A stretch of 20,453 nucleotides of DNA from Seminavis robusta (GCA_903772945.1 CAICTM010001942.1:1-20453), one strand, 5' to 3'; positions 6,963-16,474 are shown, counted from the stretch's first letter. The notes: generated by a model not told the origin, from the letters alone. Numbers and translations are program-made.

Positions 6963-9653
6963 TCAAATTGAGGATTTTCCTTTGTCTGCACGTGCTCTTG
7001 AATTCGCTACACCTTCATCGGTGTCCTTCTTCTTATTGCTGAATTTTTCGCCTTTAAGAGCTTTCTTTGGGGCTTCCGCAATTGCAACAGGGGGTGATTC
7101 CACAACCTCTTCCTCATGGCTATCCTGGGCCTGTATAAAAGAGTTTACTGGTGAAGATGTTGCTGATAGCAACAATGCAATGGAAGCAACTCCTTCAGCA
7201 GGTGGGGCAGAAACGGCGACGCCTCCAGGAGGAGTTGGTCGTGCAGTCGTTGGAGGTGCGGTCGGAATATTGCTTGGATCGGAACTGGGGACAGAAGAGG
7301 GCAAAGTACTTGGATTGGTGCTTGGGAGGGAGCTTGGATTGGAACTGGGGACAGAAGAGGGCAAAGTACTGGGATTGGTGCTTGGGAAAGAGCTTGGATT
7401 GGAACTAGGAGTTGAACTGGAGGCAGAAGAAGGTACAACACTAGGGAAGGTACTTGGATATGAGCTTGGATTGGAACTAGGAATTGAACTGGAGGCGGAA
7501 GAAGGTACAATACTAGGCACGGTATTGTCATTGGAGGGTGCGGGGGATGGTGCATCAGTTGTGGTAACTGTGTAGATCGCTGCCGTGGCTTGAGAATATG
7601 GGCTTGTTGTGGGACTGTTGGGTACAAGGAAGTCGTCAAGAAACGCTTCAGTGTCCGCATCACTGAATGAAGCATCCACGGCAGCTCGGGAAGTAGCTTC
7701 GGTAGTATCCGAAAAGAGAGCCACGGTTTCAATTGCTATAGTGGATATGAGATCAGTTTCTCCCGAGGGAACATTTGTGGTACCAGTGACATCCAGAGTA
7801 AACGCGAGGAAAGTTTCTGAAAAGTCGGCACTTAGAACACTGGAAAGGAACGATCGAAGTTGAACCACTGCTAACAAAATTTCACTTTCTGTAGGTTCAG
7901 CTTGGGTACCCGTAATAGTAATGGCCATTTCTCCACTGTTTTCAAAGAATGGCAAAAACGCAGTTGGTTGTGCTGATATGCTGGGAGAAGGACTGGGCTG
8001 AGCACTGGGGGTTGAACTGTTCGTGTTCAAACTTGGAGAATTGGTGGGTCCAGCAGTGGTGGTTGGAGAAGGACTTGTACTGTTCAAACTGGGGGCGTCA
8101 CTTGGCTCAACAGAAAAGATTGAGCTGGGGATTGAACTGGGCGAGGAACTTGGGCCATGGCTTGGCATGACGCTTGGCATGACGCTTGGACTACCAGAGG
8201 GGCTGTCGCTGGAACTGGGGCTTGGGCGTGGGGAAGCACTTGGGATGGCGACCGAGCTGGGCGAGGAGCTTGGGCTATAGCTGGGGCTGGCACTGACGCT
8301 TGGCATGGTGCTTGGACTGCCAGAGGGGCTGGTGCTGGGGCCCATGCTCGGGGAGGCACTTGGCATGGAGCTTGGTGTCTCTGATGGTACCGAAGAAGGA
8401 TTTTTGGAAGGTACAAATGATGGAGTAGTAGATGGTACTGGAGTTGTAGTGGTAATGGCTGTGATGGCTGGTGCTGAGATATTGGAAGCTCTGAACACAT
8501 TTGTTGTGGGCAGATTTGACACATAATCTGCCACAAATGTGGTGTAGTTTGCGCGTTGGATGGCCAAGTCAACCAGCTGGTTGTCCACTTGCTGCAGAAA
8601 CCGACCACGTCGTCTTCTGTTAAACATTGCTGTCTCTTCATGATCATCTTCACTGGTACAAGTAGGGGCATTATTTGCTTCTCCAAGAAAACCCTCTGTG
8701 GATGGTGCAGCTGTTACTTGAACAACAGTGGAATTTGTCACATTGACACTCAAACCAACAAATCTAATGGCTTGTGTTTCAATTTCTTCTTGCCTAGCGA
8801 CACCTCCAAAGGAGCGGGCAACCTGTAATTCCCAAAACTGACGTAGTTGTTCAAAGAGCTCAGCTGTCTCAGCTTCCTCTGGCGGCCTTGTTAGACCTTC
8901 TACAACAAAGGTTCCAGCAGTCACAGTCTGGATTTCATCCTCTGGAAGTTCACAGATGACCCCAGCAATGCACAGAATGCCTGCCAATCCACCAGCACCA
9001 ATTACTGTCCCAAGAGCTCCAGAAACTGCTACACCACCCGCTGCTTGCTCAGTTGGAACAACCCCGCCCTTCTTTCGTGCGATTTCTTCGTTGGTTGTGT
9101 TGCCCCCCACGATGGTGGTGTTGGTCGCATTGCGGCCTCCTACTGCTGCACCAGCATTGTTATTTGCTTCCCAATGGTTGGCAGTGAGTGGTTTCACTTC
9201 CGTTTCTTCCCGTGCAAAAATGTTTTTGGCCTTGGGGCTTTCCACGTTTTCCTTGTGTCCCCCGTTTCTGAGAAGAAAGCGCCGTAGTCTCTGTTTGTGT
9301 GTTTGGTGTGACTGTCTAGACGAAATGCTGGAACCTTCATGGGTACCAGTGGAACCTCTAGTGTTCATGTTTGTTGGAGGTGGTTGAGTTGTGCCCTGTG
9401 TATGGTTTTGTCCACTGGGCATGCCCTCGAGTTGCTTTTGCGGATTGATGACGGCCCCAGTGCGAGCTCCTCGAATTCTCTTCCTGGAGATGTTCGCTGT
9501 GGTGCTGTTTTTTGCTGCAGCATTGGTTTGTTCCGCAGAGGCCACTCCAACCACACGACTAACGGAAACCATAGCAAGGATCAACAAGAGACCCAAATGG
9601 GACTGCCACCTCCCCAATCGAATGCGCGACTTTGTACACTTTCCCGTGCGCAT
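6963..9653 (-). CDS. Secreted/surface PSxxPS-repeat protein, paralog 2, intact
   Basis: The first in-frame ATG is at 9653-9651 (the open frame begins two codons earlier with a TTG), giving 896 aa and a TGA at 6965-6963. Residues 1-40 are a signal peptide (LGLLLILAMVSVS core, VASA before the cut). Conserved with paralog 1 are RKRIRGARTG at 57-66, QRLRRFLLR at 121-129, NIFAREE at 144-150 and a Gly/Ala-rich hydrophobic segment at about 208-234. A globular domain follows at about 248-400, a PSxxPS linker at 405-565, and a second globular domain at about 575-700 that resembles the first. A second PSxxPS linker spans 705-795. Near the C-terminus are a short hydrophobic patch (821-830) and a Lys-rich tail. 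Pro/Ser linkers of this kind are common in diatom secreted proteins and are probably O-glycosylated (known tendency). Function is unknown. It is divergent from the RNA cyclase gene to its right. Confidence 0.85.
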   Translation of the reverse strand: MRTGKCTKSRIRLGRWQSHLGLLLILAMVSVSRVVGVASAEQTNAAAKNSTTANISRKRIRGARTGAVINPQKQLEGMPSGQNHTQGTTQPPPTNMNTRGSTGTHEGSSISSRQSHQTHKQRLRRFLLRNGGHKENVESPKAKNIFAREETEVKPLTANHWEANNNAGAAVGGRNATNTTIVGGNTTNEEIARKKGGVVPTEQAAGGVAVSGALGTVIGAGGLAGILCIAGVICELPEDEIQTVTAGTFVVEGLTRPPEEAETAELFEQLRQFWELQVARSFGGVARQEEIETQAIRFVGLSVNVTNSTVVQVTAAPSTEGFLGEANNAPTCTSEDDHEETAMFNRRRRGRFLQQVDNQLVDLAIQRANYTTFVADYVSNLPTTNVFRASNISAPAITAITTTTPVPSTTPSFVPSKNPSSVPSETPSSMPSASPSMGPSTSPSGSPSTMPSVSASPSYSPSSSPSSVAIPSASPRPSPSSSDSPSGSPSVMPSVMPSHGPSSSPSSIPSSIFSVEPSDAPSLNSTSPSPTTTAGPTNSPSLNTNSSTPSAQPSPSPSISAQPTAFLPFFENSGEMAITITGTQAEPTESEILLAVVQLRSFLSSVLSADFSETFLAFTLDVTGTTNVPSGETDLISTIAIETVALFSDTTEATSRAAVDASFSDADTEAFLDDFLVPNSPTTSPYSQATAAIYTVTTTDAPSPAPSNDNTVPSIVPSSASSSIPSSNPSSYPSTFPSVVPSSASSSTPSSNPSSFPSTNPSTLPSSVPSSNPSSLPSTNPSTLPSSVPSSDPSNIPTAPPTTARPTPPGGVAVSAPPAEGVASIALLLSATSSPVNSFIQAQDSHEEEVVESPPVAIAEAPKKALKGEKFSNKKKDTDEGVANSRARADKGKSSI
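7281..7526. repeat. Coding minisatellite, 60-bp then 72-bp units
   Basis: Units beginning GGAACTGGGG start at 7281 and 7341 (exact 60-base period). A related unit GGAACTAGGA starts at 7401 and again at 7473 (72-base period). All periods are multiples of three and lie inside the second paralog. They encode 20- and 24-residue blocks of the NPSSxPST type, so the frame is kept, unlike the Thr-Pro tract in paralog 1. Confidence 0.85.
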
Positions 9654-10153
9654 TGCCAATGCCAGATCTCGTTTCCGCCCAAGGCGTCGATCACAACTTT
9701 CCTGCGCTCTTCTATGATAGTAGTTGTTTTGGCTGTTGTCGATTCTGACTACTGTAGCAGGAGGTCAGAGCTTCCTCTTTCCTCCAAGTCGAGTCCTTCA
9801 AATCTATCGCCTCGTTACAACATGATGGTGTGGCCTTTGCGCTTACTTACTTGCATTTCGAGGTGCACGTTGGCGTCCGTTTCGGGAAGTGATTTCAGAT
9901 AGCCTTAACCCTACCATTTAAGGACAAATCCAGACGCGTGTACGCGGGACACAAGACACAAGATATTCCGATTCCGATCTTAGCTCTCTCTGATCCACAC
10001 TAATAACCACACATCTAACTTTTTAAAAATTTCCGATCTTTCCCTCATCAAGATACCACCTCGCAGCACCACGCAGCCCTGGTCTCGTTTTGGTCCTCTT
10101 GTGTTAGTTCTGTGAAGACGACAACAGAGAAATCTTCTAGCCTGTTTTTGTTA
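9654..10153. promoter_or_regulatory. Divergent intergenic region between paralog 2 and the RNA cyclase gene
   Basis: About 500 bases separate the two start codons and must hold both promoters. AT-rich stretches occur at 10018-10032 (a run of T and A around TTTTTAAAAATTT), but no clear TATA box or initiator can be assigned. The copy of a duplicated 50-base segment closest to the gene start lies at 10078-10127. Confidence 0.4.
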
Positions 10154-10204
10154 ATGCAGACCTGGTCTCGTCTTGTGTTGGTTTTATCAAGACGAGGACA
10201 ACAG
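10078..10204 (+). repeat. Imperfect direct duplication at the 5' end of the RNA cyclase gene, with a hairpin
   Basis: The segment 10078-10127 (CCTGGTCTCG to ACAACAG) recurs with small gaps at 10161-10204. Inside the second copy CTCGTCTTG (10167-10175) pairs perfectly with CAAGACGAG (10188-10196) across a 12-base loop. If translation starts at 10154 the second copy is coding; if at 10262 both are in the leader and the hairpin could affect translation. Confidence 0.7.
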
Positions 10205-10307
10205 CGACAACCGAATACAGGACTCTTCAGTAGCTTCCCAGTTTCTCTGAAAGATCTCCCGATGAAACGCCAAGCCTTTCCCTCGGATGATGATGGAGAC
10301 ACGGTCC

Positions 10308-10338
<31 letters not shown>

Positions 10339-11536
10339 GTCCAGCAAGAACGACATGGCGGTGGTGATGGATGGCAGTCAAGGCGAAGGTGGAGGCCAAA
10401 TTCTGCGCAACAGTGTGGCATATGCCAGTATATTGCAACGTCCACTCCGCATTCACAGCATTCGAGCCAAACGGCGCAATCCTGGATTACAAGCGCAGCA
10501 CTGTGCGGCCATTGGTCTGGCCGCCGAGCTGGGAGAAGGTGTCTTGGAAGGAGCCACACTCAAGAATACCGAGATTACCTACCACCCTCCCTCAACGACC
10601 GACGATCCCAAAGAAGAAGAAGAACGGACGGTGGAGGGCATTGTGAATACGGCTGGATCCATTTGTCTCTTGCTACAAGCGGCTCTTCCCTGTGCTCTGT
10701 TAGGGTCCAACCAAACGACCAAACTAGTACTGAAAGGAGGGACCAATGCCAAGATGGCGCCTCAATACGATTACTGGGAACGCATATTCCTTCCTACATT
10801 TCAGCAATGGTTGGGCGGAGCCGACAAGGTACCTATTGAAGCTACAGTCTTGAAGAGGGGATATTATCCAAAAGGCGGAGGACACATTGAAGTCACAGTG
10901 CCATCCTTACTGCCACAATTGCCAATACCGCCCCTACAACTCACAGACCGAGGCACGGTGAAACACATCCAAATCCGATCCTTTCATGCTGGAAAATTGC
11001 CCCGCCACTTGGCCACCAAAATGGCAAAATCGGCCCAGCAACTGCTCGAACAAACCTTTGAGAAGGATAGTATTCAGATCGATTTGGAAATTGTCACGGA
11101 ACCCAATGCCGTTGGAAGTGGACTGGGGATTCTGATTGTGGCCACTACCACTACGGGATGTCGATTGGGCGGATCCGCGCTCTGTGATCCCAAACAAAAG
11201 GCCGACGAAGCAGGACGTGTAGCGGCTCAAGAGCTCGTTGATACATGGAATGACGGAGGATGTGTCGATGAGTGGATGCAAGATCAACTGATCTTATTCA
11301 TGGCATTTGCCAAAGGAACTTCTACCATGCTGACGGGATCTTTGACGCTGCATACCCAGACGGCCATTGAAGTGGCCCAACAAATGGTGCCCGGAGTTAA
11401 GTTTGACGTGCAGCGTTTGGAAGAACCAGCAGCAGCCAGCGCACCCAAGAGTGATGGTGGTGGCTACGGAAGCGATGGAAGGATCTCTGGGAAACATCTC
11501 ATTACGTGTCACGGAATTGGATACACAGGAAACTGA
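10154..11536 (+). CDS. RTCA: RNA 3'-terminal phosphate cyclase
   Basis: This enzyme uses ATP to convert an RNA 3'-phosphate to a 2',3'-cyclic phosphate through an adenylated histidine. The N-terminal core has DGSQGEGGGQILRNS, and the family signature RGYYPKGGG lies at residues 199-207 counted from the ATG at 10262. The LHTQT segment holds His364, at the position of the catalytic His of bacterial RtcA. The gene is uninterrupted and ends with TGA. Two ATGs are possible: 10154 (460 aa) or 10262 (424 aa), against about 340-370 aa in the family. The extra residues from 10154 are Arg-rich without acidic residues at first, like a mitochondrial targeting peptide; this is inference. After the second ATG is an Asp-rich stretch and nine Asn codons (10310-10336). 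It resembles the RtcA branch rather than the nucleolar Rcl1 branch because the catalytic His is kept. Confidence 0.93.
10310..10336 (+). repeat. AAC microsatellite encoding nine Asn
   Basis: Nine AAC codons in a row sit between the possible N-terminal extension and the cyclase fold. The tract is outside conserved motifs and is probably length-variable. Confidence 0.9.
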
Positions 11537-11568
11537 ATTGAATTCTGTTTGCGGTTTACCGGTACTAG

Positions 11569-12024
11569 CTTGTGGGATGGCGTCCAAACTGCACTGAATG
11601 CAATGAAAAGCTGGTGTTTGCCGGAAACCGAATGCTGAGGGTGTTGAGCCAACAAGAAGACTCTGGATACATCCATACATGTCCATCATGTAGGACAGAC
11701 AGCGTAGGCGTGCTGGTGCCCTGCTCAAGAAAATCAGAAATAGCTCTAGAAATTCGCTTCATAAGCTGCACCGCGCGCCTGGAACCAAAGCTGCTAGCCG
11801 CCTTGAACAAACACTCGTACGAGCACTGCAAAGTAAGTGGACACCACTAAAATATAGGAATGCTACGGCAACAGTTTTGTTGTTTGTATCAGGGTTTTTG
11901 GTCAATTGTTGCGGAAGCTGTTCTGCCGAGGATGCCACTTCACACAATACACTGTGGTAGCGGTAGCGACTGCTGCCAAGACAACCTTTCAACACCAAAC
12001 GAAGTTGCTCTACTGTTCTTCTAA
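11569..12024 (+). CDS. Possible two-exon Cys-rich protein (5' end unresolved)
   Basis: An open frame from 11569, just after a TAG, to 11832 encodes a CTEC, then 28 residues later a CPSC, a spacing that resembles a zinc ribbon. At 11833 there is a strong donor GTAAGT and at 11887-11892 an acceptor TATCAG, giving a 60-base intron with phase 0. The second exon (11893-12024) stays open for 43 codons to TAA and is Cys-containing (CGSGSDCC). The first exon has no ATG before the CTEC motif; the first in-frame ATG is at 11632, inside the putative ribbon. An upstream exon, or use as an alternative 3' exon of the cyclase transcript 33 bases away, is possible. It may also be a decayed gene: a piece of exon 1 is repeated at 13036. 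No named family is recognised. Confidence 0.35.
11795..11858 (+). repeat. Direct repeat, copy A
   Basis: The stretch CCTTGAACAAACACTCGTAC with its flanks is found again at 13036-13089 with a few substitutions and one gap. Here it overlaps the end of the putative Cys-rich exon and its splice donor. Confidence 0.75.
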
Positions 12025-12158
12025 GAGGTGTTGTATTAGAAGCGATCAGATCAGCTTTTTGGTTTCTCCTACCATGGTGAAAATAGCCCAATCTTAGCGA
12101 ATCCTGGATCCTTTTTAGCCCCCAAACGTCTCCCACCGCCCACACTCTTCGGCAGGTT

Positions 12159-12858
12159 CTACCGGTACCGGTATGGCAAATCAGGCAGCATCATTTGGGC
12201 CTGTTTAATTAAAAGAGGCAGAGCCATCATCAAATCGGCCATTCCCATGGCTGCATCAAGCACATCATCGGCTTGGAAACGACGATGGCGGCTCTCTTGC
12301 AAATTCTCATTGAATACTCGAATCGCTTCAGCCAGAACCTCAACGGTTCCATCTTGTTCAAACGTCTTGTTCTTGGCTCGGGATTGTGCAAGAAGGCGGA
12401 TGGCTTTGTCCAAAGAAGTGATCATTGGATCGAACTCGTCCTCGAGCGCCCAACATACATCCAGAAGCTCAGGTGGATGATCTTCCATTCCATCGGTAAT
12501 AAGTACATTCGTAGCTAGCTAGCAAGCAAGTAATCGATACATTCAGGTGCCATGAAGCTTGTAGACTGGTTGCAAGTAGTGGCAATCACAACGATGATTC
12601 TCCACAGTCCATCTACTTTTTCTTCGCTGCGTTTGTATTCCTCCATGGTCTTTGAAACAAAAGCTGGGCGAAGGACAGACAGGTGAGCGTGAGAAGTAGA
12701 ACGAACCAGGGGATGATGAATCGACAGCCGCAAGAAATGGTCTAACCTTCCACATCCTCTCGAGTAAGAAGCTCGTGTTCCTCTCCGCCGCCATTGTCCG
12801 GTGCTCCTGCACCGTTGGCTCCGACTTCTTCCATCATTGTTTCGACTTCTTCCGCCAT
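12159..12858 (-). CDS. Three-exon gene, acidic helical protein of unknown function
   Basis: I assemble exon 1 at 12858-12747 (ATG, 112 nt), exon 2 at 12663-12617 (47 nt) and exon 3 at 12518-12159 (360 nt, TAA-type end after PYRYR). The introns are 83 and 98 nt with GT donors (GTTAGA, GTAGAT) and AG acceptors (CGCCCAG, TTGCTAG). The phases fit and the sum is 173 codons, a 172-aa protein. Exon 1 begins MAEEVETMMEEVG, is acidic with a Gly/Asn patch, and ends HELLTREDVE. Exon 2 gives AFVSKTMEEYKRSEEK. Exon 3 is mostly helical, with amphipathic stretches such as VLAEAIRVFNENLQESRHRR and a Met/Leu-rich C-terminal helix. There is no signal peptide. An AT-rich patch at 12966-12992, upstream on this strand, could be promoter. 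I do not recognise the family; splice choices are inferred, not proven. Confidence 0.6.
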
Positions 12859-13412
12859 TGTTTGGTTGGGAATATCTTTCCGGTGGAAGTTTTGTGTCAA
12901 GCTGCGCAAGCCAACTGACAGGAGCGTTCCTCAATCGTGGGTGAGATTAACTCCAAAACGCCCCTATTTTTAACCATATAAATAAAAATACGCTGCATCA
13001 AAGGGGAGCTGCACCACCTTGAACCTTGAACCTTGAGCCACCTTGAACAAAACACTCGTACAAGCAGTAGACATCACTAATTAAAGGTACTAGTTTAAGG
13101 CTAGTGTTGAGCCAGCGAAAATTTACACTTTTTCTGAACCTCAGAAAAGAACATCACCATGGCCACTGCCGACGGCATTTCTAGTAACACCCCCAATATT
13201 ATGCACCGAATCAGTAGTAATGGCACTATAGATGAGGGGATAACAAGTCAAATGGGTGTATACCCTTTCTGAATAGTCGAAATCGTCCATTATTGCTAGC
13301 CATCGTGTTGTTGTTAGATTTCGAAAAACCAGAGCTGCTGTTGTAAAGGTGGTTGTCGCCGCTGTTAGGCTCCACGGAAGTGGCTCAACACCCTTGCATT
13401 CGCTTCAGTAGT
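12859..13412. other. Intergenic between the three-exon gene and the DDE transposase
   Basis: It contains an AT-rich run (12966-12992), a tandem CCTTGAA repeat (about 13016-13048) that runs into copy B of the direct repeat, and a perfect 8-bp hairpin at 13130-13148 (TTTTCTGA, loop ACC, TCAGAAAA). The transposon's left terminus is probably here, but I could not match terminal inverted repeats with the sequence after 16019. Confidence 0.5.
13036..13089 (+). repeat. Direct repeat, copy B
   Basis: It shares CCTTGAACAAA(A)CACTCGTAC and the following GACA.CACTAA with copy A at 11795-11858, in the same orientation about 1.24 kb away. It lacks about a dozen bases, including the splice donor present in copy A. 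Confidence 0.75.
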
Positions 13413-16019
13413 ATGTCGGAGGACACCTACAACATCAACAAGCTCATCGACCAGGCATCAGGCATCGTTGCAGTGTCAGATGGCAAGGTGAAAGTTCCAC
13501 AAGCCATGTCGCTAGTCGGAATCAGAACACCTGACCGGAAGAACATGACACTGTATCAGCGCTGTCGCCGCAGAGCCATCAAGCTGCAAAAGGATGCCCA
13601 GAAAGCAACACCACCATCTCGAGTAGTGCAGATTGTTGCTGTTAGCTCTGATGTATCAACAGTTACTGGCCCAAATGACAGCGGATCAAAAACCATAACA
13701 AGTCACTCTTCTTCCAGTTCCTCTGATCCAGAGAAAGATCGACTTGATGCAGCTCTGGCAGTGGCATCTTTGTCTGCTGCTGGAGGAAATGTTAGCAAAA
13801 AGAGGCACAGGCGAACAGCCAAAGAAGTGATGAGAGCACATGCAAAAACAGCGTCCTTGACCAAGAGAGACAAGAATGCCATGAAACTGATCACCAAGCG
13901 GATTGTGAAGACCAACAAACTGCCAAAGGGACATCCAGAGAAGAAGACTATTCGAGTAATCTGTGATGAAATCAATTCCAGCTACAACGCCAATGTCAAT
14001 CCTAAAACAGCAGCACGGTATGTGAGGAATGGTCTTGTGGGAGTTTCCCCACTGAAGAGAGGTCCTGTTGGCGACTTTCCTCCCCGCGTCTACAAAGCAT
14101 TGAAAGGAGCATACACAACTTACTTGAAGTTAGAACAGGCCGAAAGCAAGAAGCAATCCAACACAAAACAGATGTCTCGCCTAGTCAACTGCACTGTGAA
14201 TAAAGCTGGATTTGACAAAAGAGGAGACGGTCTCACCTTGAAGTTGAAGAAAGAAACAGCAGATGAGTTTGAACATTAGAAGGCAAACGTCATGGAACAC
14301 AGGAGGCTGCAGTGGACCACTCACTACACACTGAACTACTGGTTCGACAGTTGGAAGGATACTTTGATCGAGTTGGGCTTTGCAAGAGAGAAGACCGCCG
14401 CTGATTCACATGTCGATGACAGTGGAAATGCAATCGGTGAACTCGTCTTCTTCGAAGATCGGATTATCAACTTTGATGAAACCGACGGATCACTCGATGA
14501 CACAACAGGATGCAGAGGTGGAAGGCCCTCACTTATCTTCATGTGCCCCGACATTGCTGGAGGTGGAACAGCAGTGAATAAAAGTGGCTATTCATGCACA
14601 GTCATTTGTGGGAGCACAGCTGCCGGTAATCCAATACCACCGCATTTTCAGTTGAAGACATTGGCAACTGCTTCTGAAAGAGAGCGAATTGGTATTGATT
14701 GGTTCGAGTATACCAAAGATATCGTTGGCAAATGGGGCTTCGATGAAAGGAGGACAATGCCCTGCACTTTTGGAATGAATGAAAGAGCAGGTATGAATGC
14801 AGTTGAGCTTGACAAGTACATGAAGAACTCAATCCTTCCTCTCTATCCAGATGTTGAGGACAAACCTTTGAAGCGAGTGCTGCTGAAGGCTGACAGTGGA
14901 CCTGGCCGAATGAACCTCGAGATGCAAGCTGATCTCCGACTGCAAGGAGTGTATATCACACCCGGTGTTCCCAATTCCACAAGCATCACTCAAGAGACCG
15001 ACCAGAATTATGGCATCTACAAGAGTTCTTTTCGCGAAAACCTCAGATCATTGTCACAGGTCAGGTTCGACAAAGGCCTCACACTGCAGGTCGCTGACTT
15101 GCCGCTTCTTGTTTTTGGTAGGAAGTGTCCGTCAACAGGTGTCCGGCTAAGGGATTCCTTCTCAGCAGCCTTCAGCGTCATAAGAAACCGGTCTGTCTGG
15201 AAGAAATGTGGCGCTGTTCCCCTTACAAGAGAACCCTTGTTTTTGGCGAGTCTTCGACATGAAGTTCCTGATGACCGAGCTGCATCAGTAGGCGCGGCTG
15301 GTGGGGAAGAAGAAGATCCAGAAGTCGCGAAGCTCAAGAAAATAGAAGAGTTGAACCATTTTTTCTGTGATTTCCTTTCCTCGAATGGGATGCTGGGAGA
15401 CAAGTTGAAGAGAAAGGCTCCGGTTCGATCCACGTTCGTGAAGGTGACACAGGCCCATTCCAAAGAGCGAATCAAGGCCATCAAGGATGCCAAAACTGCT
15501 GGCCAAATGTTTTATGCCACAGGTGGTCGGCACATGAACACAGATGAATTCTTCAAAGCCAGAGAACTCGCCAACAGAGAGGAGAAGATCAAAGCCCTCG
15601 AGGATGATAAGAAGGCGCGGGTTGTTGCGTATGACACAGAGGTTGCTGCGAAGGCATTGATTCAGCAGAAGGGAGAGCTCCAAGCCGATGGAAAAGGATT
15701 TGTTGTCGCAGACCTCAAAATCCTGGCCAAATGGAAGAAAATATCTCCCCTCCCATCCAAGAAAGCAGACCTGATAGTGGCCATTCGCATGACCGATGTA
15801 CCACTCCCTGCCAACCCGTGGACGGATGCTGAAGAGAAGGAGCTTGCCGATATGAAGTCTGTGGACTTGCAAGTGAAAGACACGGCGATTGGTGTGGCAG
15901 CGTGTCAAATGGCAAGGGCGGTGACCAACAGCATGTCCAATTTGGACCCCCAAACAAGGGCAAAGCTCAAAGCCGCTCTTCAGGCATCGGAGTATGGTGA
16001 ACCTACTACTACAGAGTAG
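13413..16019 (+). pseudogene. DDE/D transposase, pogo/Tc1-like, interrupted by an in-frame TAG
   Basis: Two open frames lie in the same frame, separated only by TAG at 14277-14279 and four codons, so they are one gene of 868 codons from the ATG at 13413. The N-terminal half has a helix-turn-helix-like stretch (RTPDRKNMTLYQRCRRR) and a basic DNA-binding region (IRVICDEINSSYNA). The catalytic half has Asp355 in NFDET, Asp494 in KADSGPGR and Asp530 in QETDQNYG, 35 residues apart, as in pogo-type elements; Glu528 is an alternative third residue. Near 763-789 a VADLKILAKWKK...SKKADL segment resembles a SAP DNA-binding motif. Without readthrough the product would stop before the catalytic domain, at residue 288. 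Alternatively the second ORF is translated from the ATG at 14292. No other disruption is visible, which suggests a recent inactivation. Terminal repeats were not found. Confidence 0.8.
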
Positions 16020-16474
16020 CTTTGCATGGCTCTAGAGGCAGCTGAAGTTCTCCGAAACAGCGTCGTTTCATCATGGTCGATGTTGTTGTTCTTTGTTGTT
16101 TTTCTTCGATTTGTGTCAGTCACTAGAAAAATGGATTGGTCTTGGCTTAGTCCCTAACAAATAAGACTGTATCCGGTTAACCCAGTAAGCTTTCACTTAA
16201 GGATTTTACATACGATTTTACTAAGCTGGAGGTGATCGAACGACTTCAGGTGATCGTGTTCTGAACACCTCTAAGTAAACTCAAACGCACTAAGTACCGA
16301 AAGCGCGCGCGCGTCCATTCGTGCATCGCGTGTGCTAACCGGTAAAAAGATCATGAGTCTGTGACACCCCTCGAATTCTGGATTCGGCATGAAGATCTCA
16401 CAATTCCCAAACCTGCACAGACGATCACTTTTTTCGATCACTTCCTTCATTGTCATTGCCGACAACTGCTGACC
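16020..16474. other. Spacer between DDE transposase and tyrosine recombinase
   Basis: It holds a short CG run (16303-16311), two copies of AGGTGATCG (about 16230 and 16248) and a 6-bp inverted repeat GTGTTC-T-GAACAC at 16256-16268. One of these could be an element end or recombination site; this is speculative. No ORF of note is seen. Confidence 0.45.

Noticed and set aside
7145..7732. Leu/Pro/Gln-rich frames overlapping the second surface-protein gene, and similar plus-strand Gly/Leu frames
   Set aside because: They are shifted readings of the PSxxPS minisatellite.
9902..9912. CCTTAACCCTA, similar to a telomere repeat
   Set aside because: It is a single copy with no tandem array.
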